A stretch of 64,000 nt of DNA from Mollicutes bacterium (GTDB lineage: Bacteria; Bacillota_I; Bacilli_A; Izemoplasmatales; Izemoplasmataceae): positions 1 to 64,000 of the forward strand of contig PUOX01000064.1 of assembly GCA_003552925.1 (NCBI GenBank), in the 5' to 3' direction. The notes under the pieces are model-generated. The model was not told the origin of the DNA, ran no database searches, and was given only the letters and a program-made list of their open reading frames with translations. Both the position numbers and the translations under genes were made by a program. Within the stretch, counting starts at the first letter, position 1, and each line of letters begins with the position of its first letter. This document shows positions 38,096 to 46,174 of the stretch, piece by piece.

Positions 38096-38213
38096 AAAAA
38101 ACCTCTTCTGTCAAACGACAAAAGAGGGCTACGCTGTGCGTGCAAGTTCTTTTGTCTGCTTGGGAAATTAAGCCGTGCGGCACCCAAGGTCTTCGACAGT
38201 TATTCAAAGTTAC
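38096..38213 (-). promoter_or_regulatory. L10 leader with attenuator
   Basis: The L10-leader aptamer is CTTGGG/CCCAAG (38188-38183 with 38164-38159), enclosing TGCCGCACGGCTTAATTT. It is followed by mutually exclusive pairings. The antiterminator is GACAAAAGA/TCTTTTGTC (38156-38148 with 38125-38117). The terminator is CCTCTTTTGTC/GACAGAAGAGG plus a T-run (38127-38096). The aptamer matches the Firmicute L10 leader as I know it. L10(L12)4 binding should favour termination. Confidence 0.8.
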
Positions 38214-38219
38214 GTGTGT

Positions 38220-38248
38220 ATTATCCTACAAAATCGTGCTGGTGTCAA
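38220..38248 (-). promoter_or_regulatory. rplJL promoter embedded in the rplA 3' end
   Basis: TTGACA (38243-38248) codes for part of the last L1 codons. After 17 bases comes GATAAT (38220-38225). Confidence 0.75.
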
Positions 38249-38918
38249 CCCGTACGCCGGGGCTCATCGTGGTCGAGATGGCGAGGTTTTGAATGAATAC
38301 CCCTTTGACGGTCGAGGGACGCAAACGCTTGATGGTTTCGTAGAACGAACGGATGTTTTCGACCAGTTTGTCCTCGGAAAAGGACTTTTTGCCGACAAGG
38401 ATGTGCAAGTTGCCGACTTTGTCGACACGGTATTCAACTTTACCTGCTTTAATCTCTTCAACCGCTTTGCCGATGTCCTGTGTGACCGTGCCCGTTTTCG
38501 GGTTGGGCATGAGGCCTTTGGGACCGAGTGTGCGTCCGAGTTTTCCGACATGAGGCATCATATCGGGCGCGGCGACGACGGTGTCGAATTCCATCCAGCC
38601 TTTTTGGACTTTTTCGACGAGTTCTTCATCGCCGACATAATCGGCGCCGGCTTCTTCGGCTTCTTTCGCTTTGTCGCCTTTGGCGAACACCAAAACGCGT
38701 TTCGTTTTCCCGGTTCCATGGGGCAAAACGGTGGCGCCGCGAATGTTTTCTTCGGCTTTGCGCGGATTGACGTTCAAGCGCATGGCGAGTTCGACCGAGG
38801 CGTCAAAACCTTCAAAAGAAATGTCTTTGAGCATTTTGACGGCTTCTTCAAGCTCATAGTACTTGGTTCTATCGATTTTCTCCTGAGCTTCACGATATTT
38901 TTTGCTCTTTTTTGCCAT
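38226..38918 (-). CDS. rplA: 50S ribosomal protein L1
   Basis: The 230-residue L1 begins [15 protein letters not shown] from an ATG with AGGAGG. It contains [20 protein letters not shown] and [13 protein letters not shown], standard L1 signatures. L1 is the usual repressor of the L11 operon. The 74-base gap from rplK can form a hairpin (38933-38967). Confidence 0.97.
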   Translation of the reverse strand: MAKKSKKYREAQEKIDRTKYYELEEAVKMLKDISFEGFDASVELAMRLNVNPRKAEENIRGATVLPHGTGKTKRVLVFAKGDKAKEAEEAGADYVGDEELVEKVQKGWMEFDTVVAAPDMMPHVGKLGRTLGPKGLMPNPKTGTVTQDIGKAVEEIKAGKVEYRVDKVGNLHILVGKKSFSEDKLVENIRSFYETIKRLRPSTVKGVFIQNLAISTTMSPGVRVDTSTIL

Positions 38919-38932
38919 TGTTTTTCCTCCTA

Positions 38933-38967
38933 AATGTGGTCTAACGGAAGGATTTTCCTCCCACATT
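38933..38967 (-). promoter_or_regulatory. Intercistronic hairpin between rplK and rplA
   Basis: AATGTGG (transcript 38967-38961) pairs with CCACATT (38939-38933), enclosing a GGAGGA/TCCTTCC inner pairing, just ahead of the rplA ribosome site. It could bind L1 or adjust rplA translation. This is inference. Confidence 0.35.
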
Positions 38968-38992
38968 CAGTTGTATTGCAACAACCAAATGC

Positions 38993-39418
38993 TTAGTCTT
39001 TGACTTTGATTCCCATGTTTCTGGCGGAACCTTCGATGATTTTCATTGCCGCTTCAATGTCGTTGGCGTTTAAATCCGGCATTTTCGTTTCCGCGATTTC
39101 TTTTACTTGTTCGCGGGTGACGGTACCGACTTTCTCGGTAAGCGGATTGCCTGCGCCTTTTTCGATTCCGGCGGCTTTCTTCAGCAAATCCGCTGCAGGC
39201 GGGGTTTTGGTGATGAACGAGAACGAACGGTCCTTGTAGACGGTAATTTCTACAGGAATGATGTTCCCCATCTGTTCGCGCGTTTTTTCGTTGAACTTCG
39301 TGCAGAATTCTTGGATGTTCACGCCGGCTTGTCCGAGTGCCGGACCGACCGGTGGCGCGGGGTTTGCCTTTCCTGCGGGGATTTGCAATTTTACGACGTT
39401 GCTGACTTCTTTAGCCAC
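38993..39418 (-). CDS. rplK: 50S ribosomal protein L11
   Basis: Exactly 141 residues from the GTG at 39418, the family length. It contains [29 protein letters not shown] and [13 protein letters not shown]. The GTG at 39427 lies inside the AGGAGGTG ribosome site and is rejected. Confidence 0.97.
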   Translation of the reverse strand: MAKEVSNVVKLQIPAGKANPAPPVGPALGQAGVNIQEFCTKFNEKTREQMGNIIPVEITVYKDRSFSFITKTPPAADLLKKAAGIEKGAGNPLTEKVGTVTREQVKEIAETKMPDLNANDIEAAMKIIEGSARNMGIKVKD

Positions 39419-39475
39419 GATAGACACCTCCTCATATTCGTGATGTGGTCAACGGATCAAGCGACCCTCCCACTC

Positions 39476-39503
39476 AAAAAACAGGCATGACACACAACAT
39501 GCC
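39476..39503 (-). terminator. Terminator-like hairpin at the start of the rplK leader
   Basis: GGCATG/CATGCC (39503-39498 with 39489-39484) with an 8-base loop is followed by TTTTTT. It lies just downstream of the rplK promoter, so it may end nusG transcripts, attenuate L11, or both. Confidence 0.65.
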
Positions 39504-39508
39504 ACGCC

Positions 39509-39537
39509 ATTATATACTATGGCACCCTTGCTGTCAA
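39509..39537 (-). promoter_or_regulatory. Consensus promoter of rplKA
   Basis: Perfect TTGACA (39532-39537), a 17-base spacer, and perfect TATAAT (39509-39514). Confidence 0.9.
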
Positions 39538-39539
39538 GA

Positions 39540-40091
39540 TTAAACGTTGGTATCGATTTCGTCAAACGTCAATTGAGCGGGCGTTTCGCGCCCGAACATC
39601 TCAACTAGCACGGTGACCATGGCTTTTTCGTGGTCAATGCTTTCGACTCTTCCGATTTGGTTCATGAACGGTCCGGCCGTAACGCGGACCTTCTGGCCCA
39701 GTTCCACATCCAGCTGCGGCGTTTCCATGACGCCGGCGCGCTTGAGGATGGGGTTGATTTCATCGGGAGGCAAGGGGACGGGTTTTGTGCCGCCGCCGCT
39801 GCTGCCGAGAAATCCGGTGACGCCCGGGGTGTTTCGTACCACAAACCAGGAATCGTCGGTGACAATCATTTCGATAAAGACATAGCCCGGATACAGTTTG
39901 ACAACCTTCTCTTTGGTGGTGCCGTCCGGTTTCTTCTCGCGACGGATTTGTTCGGGGATGACCACTTGAAAAATCTTGTCTTCCATCTGCATCGACTCGA
40001 TGCGTCGTTCCAAGTTAGTCTTGACGGAGTTTTCCTGCCCCGAATACGTCTGCACCACATACCACTTCTTGTCCGTAAATTCCTCAGCCAT
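39540..40091 (-). CDS. nusG: Transcription termination/antitermination factor NusG
   Basis: 183 residues. The NGN domain (KKWYVVQTYSGQENSVKTNL) includes LYPGYVFIEMI. The C-terminal KOW domain contains GQKVRVTAGPFMNQIGRVES. It starts three bases after the secE stop. Confidence 0.97.
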   Translation of the reverse strand: MAEEFTDKKWYVVQTYSGQENSVKTNLERRIESMQMEDKIFQVVIPEQIRREKKPDGTTKEKVVKLYPGYVFIEMIVTDDSWFVVRNTPGVTGFLGSSGGGTKPVPLPPDEINPILKRAGVMETPQLDVELGQKVRVTAGPFMNQIGRVESIDHEKAMVTVLVEMFGRETPAQLTFDEIDTNV

Positions 40092-40093
40092 GG

Positions 40094-40528
40094 TTACGCT
40101 CCCAAATCATAAAGAATATTGAATATGGGACGGAAGATTTGGTCGTAAAGGACGAACATGATGCCCAAAACGATGATGAAACCGAAAACGCGGGCGGTAT
40201 GGTTGTACATGAGCGACTTTGTCGGCCAGGAAACGCGACGCATTTCTTTGAGTCCTGGAATGAAGAAAGGCGCTAAAGCGACTAGAATCGCCGCGGCACC
40301 GATGGCCATGACGATGATGGAGAAGACGCGGATTTTAAAGGGCGAGTCGAAGATCCAAAGTTGTGTGAAAGTGATGCGAAGGTGTTCGCCTTCGAAGATG
40401 TAGACGCCCAAGATGAGGACAAGCGCGCCTAAGAGGCACAACAAGAGACCCTCGAACGGATATTCTGTTTTAAGAACCTGGATGACTTTGTTGACTTTTT
40501 CGGATTTGTCTTTTGGCAAATTTGGCAT
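40094..40528 (-). CDS. secE: Preprotein translocase subunit SecE, three-helix form
   Basis: 144 residues with hydrophobic segments at about 25-46, 68-90 and 113-137. The conserved SecE segment KEMRRVSWPTKSLMYNHTAR precedes the last helix. Most Firmicute SecE are about 60 residues with one helix. This resembles the long proteobacterial form. Position before nusG is canonical. Confidence 0.93.
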   Translation of the reverse strand: MPNLPKDKSEKVNKVIQVLKTEYPFEGLLLCLLGALVLILGVYIFEGEHLRITFTQLWIFDSPFKIRVFSIIVMAIGAAAILVALAPFFIPGLKEMRRVSWPTKSLMYNHTARVFGFIIVLGIMFVLYDQIFRPIFNILYDLGA

Positions 40529-40541
40529 GGGTATTACGCTC

Positions 40542-40688
40542 CTATTTGGATTCTTTATGTAGGGTGTGTTTCTTACAGCGTTTGCAGTATTTCTTGATGG
40601 TCATTCGTTCTTTGTCGTCTTTGTGTTTGAGCGTCGAGTAGTTCCGTGAGAGGCAAACTTCACAAACAAGACGTATTTTATGACGCAT
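40542..40688 (-). CDS. rpmG: 50S ribosomal protein L33 (zinc form)
   Basis: A 48-residue protein, read directly from the complement: [20 protein letters not shown], then [20 protein letters not shown] and HTLHKESK. Two CxxC pairs (C9/C12, C35/C38) make it the zinc-binding type. Located before secE as in B. subtilis. The ribosome site is weak (GGTTGTGAT). Confidence 0.95.
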   Translation of the reverse strand: MRHKIRLVCEVCLSRNYSTLKHKDDKERMTIKKYCKRCKKHTLHKESK

Positions 40689-40712
40689 AGTATCACAACC
40701 TTGCAAATATAT

Positions 40713-40741
40713 AATGTATCAAAAAGGGGCTTCTTTGTCAA
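40713..40741 (-). promoter_or_regulatory. Promoter of rpmG-secE-nusG
   Basis: TTGACA (40736-40741), a 17-base spacer, and TACATT (40713-40718) preceded by TGA. Confidence 0.75.
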
Positions 40742-40744
40742 CTG

Positions 40745-41281
40745 TTAATCGCTGAAATACGCCTTGATTTTGGCTTTTGCGCGGTGTAGGGCATTGTAGA
40801 CGGATTTGATGTCGGCGCTCTCTTTTTCAACAATTGCGTCGATGCCGTAGTTTTTGAGTTCCCGCAATGTGTAGACGCGATATTCAAAGGGGGTCAACAC
40901 CTTCTCAATCTCAGCAACATGCAACGAGTAATAGGCCGAAGCTTCCCGAAGGCAGTGGTTGCGCTCGGCGATGTCGTTCAAATAATGCATCGTCGTTTCC
41001 TTGCGTCGTTTGAGCGTCGCTATGTGGCTGATGAAATAGCGTTCGATGTTCATCTCCAAAAACCGGGTGAACGTTTTGTTGAAGGAAGCGTCAAACCGCA
41101 TGGCGCTTCTATGGAGAATAATCAGGCATTCTTGAAACAAATTGTCGAAATCGTAGGCGAGGTTGAACTTGTGAATCTTTTTCGCCATGAAATGTCGGTA
41201 CTGATGCAATAAAAGCGCCAAAGCGTCTTCATCGCCTTCTTGGATGCGGTCGATGATTTCGTAATCGTTGTGCCGTCTCAT
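40745..41281 (-). CDS. sigH: SigH-like RNA polymerase sigma factor
   Basis: 178 residues from the ATG at 41281, which overlaps the rlmB stop (ATGA). Region 2 is recognisable (FDNLFQECLIILHRSAMRFD, then TFTRFLEMNIERYFI). A weak region 4 ends SVYNALHRAKAKIKAYF, close to the B. subtilis SigH end. Synteny rlmB-sigH-rpmG-secE-nusG is that of SigH. Region 4 lacks a clear helix-turn-helix consensus. The target regulon is unknown. Confidence 0.8.
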   Translation of the reverse strand: MRRHNDYEIIDRIQEGDEDALALLLHQYRHFMAKKIHKFNLAYDFDNLFQECLIILHRSAMRFDASFNKTFTRFLEMNIERYFISHIATLKRRKETTMHYLNDIAERNHCLREASAYYSLHVAEIEKVLTPFEYRVYTLRELKNYGIDAIVEKESADIKSVYNALHRAKAKIKAYFSD

Positions 41282-41979
41282 CCATCTCTCCGGCGCAAGA
41301 CGTCGTAAAGGGCAATGCCGGCGGCGACGCTGACGTTCAAACTGTTCAACGTTCCGCGCATGGGAATCTTCACCAAGTAGTCGCAATTCTTTTTGACCAA
41401 GGGTCTGAGGCCCTTGTGCTCGTTGCCGAAAACCAAACACAAATCCACATCGGCGTGAATGTCGGAAAGCGCCGTCTCGGTCGCGACGTCGAAGCCCGCC
41501 ACCCATACATTGGCTTTTTTGAGGGTTTCAATGGCGCGGTTCAAATTCGTCACTTCGACGATGTCCACATGTTCTATCGCGCCCGCCGACGCTTTGACAA
41601 CGCCCGGAGTGATGCTGGCGCTGCGGTGTTTGGGAATGATGACGGCATCGGCGCCGAATACTTCCGCATTGCGTATGACCGCGCCCAAATTGTGCGGGTC
41701 TTCAATGGAATCGAGCATCACAAAAAGCTTGGGGCCCTCTTTGCGCAAAACATCCTCAAGCGACAAAAGCTTGTAATTTTCCACAGTGGCCACGAGCCCT
41801 TGATGCGAAGTGCCGAACCGTTTGTCCATTTCGGGCTTGGGCAAGAAGCGAATGGGCACGCCTTTATCGGCAAGACTCTCAAGAAGCGAATCCTTGCGCC
41901 CCTTTTGGGCGAAGATTTCGTGTATTTTCCGTCCAGAGCGCAAGGCTTCCTGAACGGGGTTGTTTCCATGAATTTGCAT
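41278..41979 (-). CDS. rlmB: 23S rRNA 2'-O-methyltransferase RlmB (SpoU family)
   Basis: 233 residues. An N-terminal L30e-like domain (MQIHGNNPVQEALRSGRKI) is followed by the knotted SPOUT domain: NLGAVIRNAEVFGADAV, FGNEHKGLRPLV, and MRGTLNSLNVSVAAGIALYD. It methylates the peptidyl-transferase loop guanosine equal to E. coli G2251. AGAGGTGA lies before the ATG. Confidence 0.95.
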   Translation of the reverse strand: MQIHGNNPVQEALRSGRKIHEIFAQKGRKDSLLESLADKGVPIRFLPKPEMDKRFGTSHQGLVATVENYKLLSLEDVLRKEGPKLFVMLDSIEDPHNLGAVIRNAEVFGADAVIIPKHRSASITPGVVKASAGAIEHVDIVEVTNLNRAIETLKKANVWVAGFDVATETALSDIHADVDLCLVFGNEHKGLRPLVKKNCDYLVKIPMRGTLNSLNVSVAAGIALYDVLRRRDG

Positions 41980-42081
41980 GCGATCACCTCTTGATTCGAT
42001 TGTATCACGGCACTGCGGTTCGTTTTTTTAGAAAAAGAACCGCAATCCCGGCGGTATCTTCGGCCAATAGAATACGCCGAA

Positions 42082-42438
42082 TCAGACGGTGTGGGAAAGC
42101 AGTTCGTAGAGACGTTTGTGTTGGCCGGTCAAATACAAATGCCCAAGCAAGGCCTCGAAGCCCGTGGCAATTTTGTGCTCCATCAAATCGCCTTTACGGG
42201 ATTTTCGGCTCAAAGGGGCGTTTCTTCCCCTTTTGAAGACATCGTACTCCTCGTCTGTCAAAAGAGGTTCGATCGTTTTGAGCGCACGGCTTTGGGCCGC
42301 ACCCTCGGTGTAAGTAATCGCAGTGTGGTGCAGGTCTTTGGTTTGCACTTTTCCTTTTGCAAGCAATTGCTCACGGACATAAAGCTCGTATACGGCGTCG
42401 CCGATATACGCTAGCGTTTGGGCGTTGTAGGGAAGCAT
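42082..42438 (-). CDS. mrnC: Mini-ribonuclease 3
   Basis: A 118-residue RNase III catalytic domain without a dsRNA-binding domain: YIGDAVYELYVREQLL near the start and EALLGHLYLTGQHKRLYELL near the end. It trims 23S rRNA ends in Bacillus. Its ATG follows the cysS stop directly. The 100-base gap after it (41980-42081) holds only a GCGGTTC/GAACCGC hairpin (42015-42043) without a clear U-tract. Confidence 0.95.
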   Translation of the reverse strand: MLPYNAQTLAYIGDAVYELYVREQLLAKGKVQTKDLHHTAITYTEGAAQSRALKTIEPLLTDEEYDVFKRGRNAPLSRKSRKGDLMEHKIATGFEALLGHLYLTGQHKRLYELLSHTV

Positions 42439-43773
42439 TCAAAGGATGCCTCTTTCAAGCAGTTTCTCGCGGAGGCGGTCAGCTTTGTCGAACTCTTTGT
42501 TTTTGCGGGCGTCCGTCCAGGCCATGTATATGGCGCGGTCCGTTTGGGTGAGCCTGCGAACCTCGGGGTTCAAGCCGAGAATCTTGAAAAACGTGTCAAA
42601 AACCTCCAGCGCGGCGCGAAGGTCGGGAAGGGTGTCGCGCTGACGGAGTTTCTGGTTGGTGTATTTGACAAGGTTTTGCAGTTCAGTGATGGCGTTGGGA
42701 GTGTTGAAATCCTGCTCCATTGCGGCCACAAACCGGTTCAAAATTTGCTTGAGCTTGTTGTCGGGGTGGGTTCTGGTGTCCAAATAATCCGCAAGGTCCA
42801 GCTGATAAAAGGTTTGGCTGTAGGTCCGCTTAATCTTTTCCCATTCGGTGACATGATGCTTGAGCGTCTCGTCGGTGTATTCAACCGGGCTTCTGTAATG
42901 CGTGCTCAGTGTGAACAACCTAAAGCCCATGTAATCGTAGTCCAAATCCTTAACCAACACTACGCGGCCTTCGCTCTTCGACATTTTCTTGTCGTCGATG
43001 GTCAGCTGTCCGTTGTGCATCCAATAGTTGGCGATATGATGTTGCGCAAAAGCTCGATTTTGCGCGATTTCGTTTTCGTGATGGGGGAAAATCAGGCCGA
43101 TGCCGCCGCCGTGGATGTCAATTTTCCCGCCAAAAATGTCTTGAATCATCGCCACGCACTCGGTATGCCATCCGGGTCGGCCTTCGCCCCAAGGAGACGG
43201 ATAGGTGACGCCGACTTCGGTGGTCTTCCAAAGCGTGAAATCCAAGGGATTCTCCTTTTTCGTGTTGACTTCGACGCGGGCGCCTTCCATAAGGTCGTCA
43301 ACTTTGCGGCCGGACAAAATGCCGTAATCGCTGATTTTGGCGACGCGGAAAAAGACGTTTCCGTCCACTTCGTAGGCATAGTCTGCTTCAACCAGTTTCT
43401 CTATGTAAGATATGATGGAGCTCATGTATTCGGTCACGCGAGGCGCAAGATATTTCGTCGAGCTTCCCACTCGTTCGGCGTCCTTGTAAAACGCTTCAAT
43501 GAACTTGTTGGCGATGGTCATCTCGTCGGTTTCGTCTTCGATCGCTTTGGTGATGATTTTGTCGTCGACATCGGTGAAGTTGGAAACGAAGTTCACCGTA
43601 TACCCTTTGTATTCGAAAAACCTTCGCACAACGTCAAAAAAGATGACGGGACGTGCGTTGCCGATGTGAATGTAATTGTAGACGGTCGGTCCGCAAATGT
43701 ACATGTTCACCGTATCTTTGTCAATCGGTTTGAACGTTTCGGTTTTGTTTGTCAGTGTGTTGTAGAGCTTCAT
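42439..43773 (-). CDS. cysS: Cysteinyl-tRNA synthetase
   Basis: A 444-residue class I synthetase. The HIGH motif appears as HIGN in YIHIGNARPVIFFDVV and the KMSKS loop as KKMSKSEGR. Zinc ligands are in ICGPTVYN, GWHTECVAM and PHHENEIAQ. The ATG at 43773 is used because the GTG at 43782 lies inside GAAGGGTG. The leader is about 30 bases and contains no T-box. Confidence 0.96.
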   Translation of the reverse strand: MKLYNTLTNKTETFKPIDKDTVNMYICGPTVYNYIHIGNARPVIFFDVVRRFFEYKGYTVNFVSNFTDVDDKIITKAIEDETDEMTIANKFIEAFYKDAERVGSSTKYLAPRVTEYMSSIISYIEKLVEADYAYEVDGNVFFRVAKISDYGILSGRKVDDLMEGARVEVNTKKENPLDFTLWKTTEVGVTYPSPWGEGRPGWHTECVAMIQDIFGGKIDIHGGGIGLIFPHHENEIAQNRAFAQHHIANYWMHNGQLTIDDKKMSKSEGRVVLVKDLDYDYMGFRLFTLSTHYRSPVEYTDETLKHHVTEWEKIKRTYSQTFYQLDLADYLDTRTHPDNKLKQILNRFVAAMEQDFNTPNAITELQNLVKYTNQKLRQRDTLPDLRAALEVFDTFFKILGLNPEVRRLTQTDRAIYMAWTDARKNKEFDKADRLREKLLERGIL

Positions 43774-43813
43774 ATGCGTCACCCTTCAAATAGATATCGG
43801 AAAAATCATATAT

Positions 43814-43841
43814 ATTTTAACACATGGCGGGCTTTTTCCAA
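43814..43841 (-). promoter_or_regulatory. Promoter of cysS-mrnC
   Basis: TTGGAA (43836-43841), a 16-base spacer, and TAAAAT (43814-43819) preceded by TGT. Confidence 0.6.
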
Positions 43842-43861
43842 ACCAAAACCCCTTGTGCCAC

Positions 43862-43888
43862 AAAAAAACAGGGCAACGCCCTGTTTTT
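43862..43888 (-). terminator. Terminator of the cold-shock gene
   Basis: ACAGGGC/GCCCTGT with a 3-base loop and a seven-T tail in the leftward transcript. Confidence 0.85.
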
Positions 43889-43900
43889 ATCCGTTCGTTG

Positions 43901-44134
43901 TTATAGCTTCTCAACGTTGGAAGCTTGAGGCCCACGGTCGCCTTCTACTACTTCAAATTCGACTTTGTCGCCTTCGTTCAACGTTTTGAAGCCTTCTTGA
44001 TTGATAGCGCTGTAATGAACGAAGATGTCTTTGGCTTTTTCATCGCCTTGTTCTTCTTCGGTTACGAATTCTTCATCTTTTGTGATGAATCCGTAGCCTT
44101 TTTCAGAGTTGAACCATTTTACTGTTCCAGTCAT
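43901..44134 (-). CDS. Cold-shock domain protein with acidic insertion
   Basis: 77 residues. [17 protein letters not shown] (RNP1) and DIFVHYSAI (RNP2) are intact, as is [14 protein letters not shown] at the end. Between them is [15 protein letters not shown], about 12 residues longer than B. subtilis CspB, which would lengthen the beta2-beta3 loop. AAGGAG lies 13 bases before the ATG, slightly far. It is a single-gene unit. Confidence 0.93.
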   Translation of the reverse strand: MTGTVKWFNSEKGYGFITKDEEFVTEEEQGDEKAKDIFVHYSAINQEGFKTLNEGDKVEFEVVEGDRGPQASNVEKL

Positions 44135-44171
44135 GTAACCAACAAATCTCCTTTTTTTCCTTGATATGGAC

Positions 44172-44200
44172 ATTATACAACGCCTTTTTTAAAAATGCAA
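44172..44200 (-). promoter_or_regulatory. Promoter of the cold-shock gene
   Basis: TTGCAT (44195-44200), a 17-base spacer, and TATAAT (44172-44177). Confidence 0.75.
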
Positions 44201-44241
44201 ATCTTTTCCCGCCAAATATGGTATTTTTCGGCTTGTTTTGG

Positions 44242-45666
44242 TCAAATCGACGCAATAGCCCGTGAAAGTCTGTCGACGAGGATGGCTTTGCCAAGCAAAT
44301 TCATCATTTGCGGCAAATCCGGTCCGTGCATCTGGCCGCTTACCCCGATACGGATTGGCATGAAAAGGAGCTTGCCTTTCATCGAAGTCTCTTTGCCGGC
44401 TTCTTTGATTAAGGTTTTCAACGTGTCGGGATCAATCTCATCCTGGGCTTCGAGTTTGCCTTTGAACGTTTCTAGAAGCGTTTTGACGCCGTCTTGGCGC
44501 AAGAACTCCAACGCCTCCCCTTCTAAGGCGAAAGGCTTGTCGAAGAAATCACGGTACAACCCGACGATTTCGGCGCCGTAGCTCAGACGGTCTTTGAACA
44601 CGGCGATCAGGCTTTCGAACCATTGAGCGTCCTTGCCGTTCAAGATGCCTTCTTTTTCCAAAAAAGGACGGCATAAATCTTTGGTTTCTTCAAGAGACAA
44701 GGCTTTGACATAACGATTGTTGACGTAGTGGAGCTTGCCTTTGTCAAACGTCGCCGGCGAAGAGGAGAGGCGTTTTTCGTCAAAGCGCTCGATGAGTGCT
44801 TCGCGGGACAATATCTCTTCTTTTGCGTCGGGCGACCAGCCCAATAAGGCGATAAAGTTGAAAAGCGCCTCGGGGAGGAAGCCGAGTTCGTGGTATTGTT
44901 CGATGAACTGAACAATTGAACCGTCGCGCTTGGAAAGCTTCTTGCCTTGTTCGTTCACAATCAAAGGCATGTGCGCATAGCGAGGGCGGTCAAAGCCCAA
45001 GGCGTCCAATACCATGAGTTGCCTGGGGGTGTTGGTGATATGGTCTTCGCCACGGAGGACGTGGGTGATTTTCATCAGGGCATCGTCAACGGCGCACGCG
45101 AAATTGTACGTCGGAATGCCGTTTCGTTTGACGATGATGAAATCGCCCACGTCTTCGCTTTGGAAGGTCACTTCGCCTTTGATGATGTCGTCAAAAGTAT
45201 AGGTTTGGTTGTCGGGGACTTTGAACCGGATGGCGTGTTCCGCGTCGCGGTCTTCTTTGCCCAAGCATTTGCGCGAATAATGCAATTGTTCGTCGCCGCG
45301 GGCCTTTTGCGCTCTCCGCTCTTCTTCAAGTTCTTCGGCGGTGCAATAACACTTGTAGGCAAGGCCCTTGTCCAATAGAATTTGGGCGTATTTCTTGTAT
45401 ACATCAAGACGTTCAAGCTGGCGGTAGGGGCCGTAACCGCCGTCTTTGTCGATCGATTCGTCCCAGTCGATGCCGAGCCACCGCAAGTAAGACATTTGGC
45501 TTTTGATGCCGGTTTCCACATTCCGTTCGACGTCCGTATCCTCGATGCGGACAATGAAATCGCCGTCGTGGCGACGGGCGAACAAATAGTTGAACAGTGC
45601 GGTGCGCGCGTTTCCGATATGCAGATGCCCGGTCGGGCTCGGGGCGTAGCGTACTCTAACTTTCAT
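44242..45666 (-). CDS. gltX: Glutamyl-tRNA synthetase
   Basis: A 474-residue class Ic synthetase. RVRYAPSPTGHLHIGNARTA carries the HIGH-type motif. The KMSKS-type loop is KKLSKRDGS. A four-Cys zinc site is not seen; the equivalent area has CYCTAEELEEE. Start at 45666 follows GGAGGG; the longer frame adds non-family residues. It may charge tRNA-Gln as well, if GatCAB is present elsewhere. Confidence 0.96.
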   Translation of the reverse strand: MKVRVRYAPSPTGHLHIGNARTALFNYLFARRHDGDFIVRIEDTDVERNVETGIKSQMSYLRWLGIDWDESIDKDGGYGPYRQLERLDVYKKYAQILLDKGLAYKCYCTAEELEEERRAQKARGDEQLHYSRKCLGKEDRDAEHAIRFKVPDNQTYTFDDIIKGEVTFQSEDVGDFIIVKRNGIPTYNFACAVDDALMKITHVLRGEDHITNTPRQLMVLDALGFDRPRYAHMPLIVNEQGKKLSKRDGSIVQFIEQYHELGFLPEALFNFIALLGWSPDAKEEILSREALIERFDEKRLSSSPATFDKGKLHYVNNRYVKALSLEETKDLCRPFLEKEGILNGKDAQWFESLIAVFKDRLSYGAEIVGLYRDFFDKPFALEGEALEFLRQDGVKTLLETFKGKLEAQDEIDPDTLKTLIKEAGKETSMKGKLLFMPIRIGVSGQMHGPDLPQMMNLLGKAILVDRLSRAIASI

Positions 45667-45694
45667 GTGTATCCCTCCGTTTTTCGCTGTCTTC

Positions 45695-45723
45695 ATTATA
45701 GTATGTTTGGCTCTCATCGGCAA
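45695..45723 (-). promoter_or_regulatory. Promoter of gltX
   Basis: TTGCCG (45718-45723), a 17-base spacer, and TATAAT (45695-45700). Confidence 0.7.
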
Positions 45724-45733
45724 GCGGCGCATA

Positions 45734-45760
45734 AAAAAAGCACGGCAAGCGTGCTTTTTT
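45734..45760 (-). terminator. Terminator of rplM-rpsI
   Basis: GCACG/CGTGC with 5-base loop, extended by A-run/T-run, and seven T residues in the leftward transcript. Confidence 0.85.
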
Positions 45761-45768
45761 GTGAGATT

Positions 45769-46164
45769 TTAACGTTTGGAGAATTGTGGAGCGCGACGGG
45801 CTTTTCTAAGTCCGTATTTCTTGCGCTCTTTGGCGCGGGGATCCCGGGTGATCAAGCCTGCACGTTTCAAAGGGGTGCGGTAGTCCGCGTTGACTTGCAC
45901 AAGAGCCCTTGCGAGACCGTGGCGGATTGCGCCGGCTTGTCCGGTGATGCCGCCGCCGTCGACGTTGACTTTGATGTCGAACGTTTTCGTGGTTTCGGTG
46001 ATCTCAAGGGGCTGGAAAATGTCAAGGCGGGTCGAAGCGGAAGGGATGTAATCGTTAAGAGGACGGTCGTTGACGATAAACGTCCCGCTTCCCGGTGTCA
46101 AAATGACACGGGCGGTGGCGTTTTTTCTTCGTCCGGTTCCAATGTATTTTACTTCTTCTGCCAT
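45769..46164 (-). CDS. rpsI: 30S ribosomal protein S9
   Basis: The 131-residue S9 has [16 protein letters not shown] and the invariant basic C-terminus RRAPQFSKR reaching the P site. It follows rplM by 10 bases, the conserved pair. Confidence 0.98.
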   Translation of the reverse strand: MAEEVKYIGTGRRKNATARVILTPGSGTFIVNDRPLNDYIPSASTRLDIFQPLEITETTKTFDIKVNVDGGGITGQAGAIRHGLARALVQVNADYRTPLKRAGLITRDPRAKERKKYGLRKARRAPQFSKR

Positions 46165-46174
46165 AGTTTTCCTC

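Noticed and set aside
41282-41506. 75-codon extension of the sigma factor
   Set aside because: It lies wholly inside rlmB in another frame and is Arg-rich shadow sequence. The ATG at 41281 has GGAGAG and couples to the rlmB stop.
43774-43841. T-box leaders for cysS, gltX and metG
   Set aside because: Leaders are only about 20-40 bases or the gene is inside an operon, and no T-box sequence was seen.
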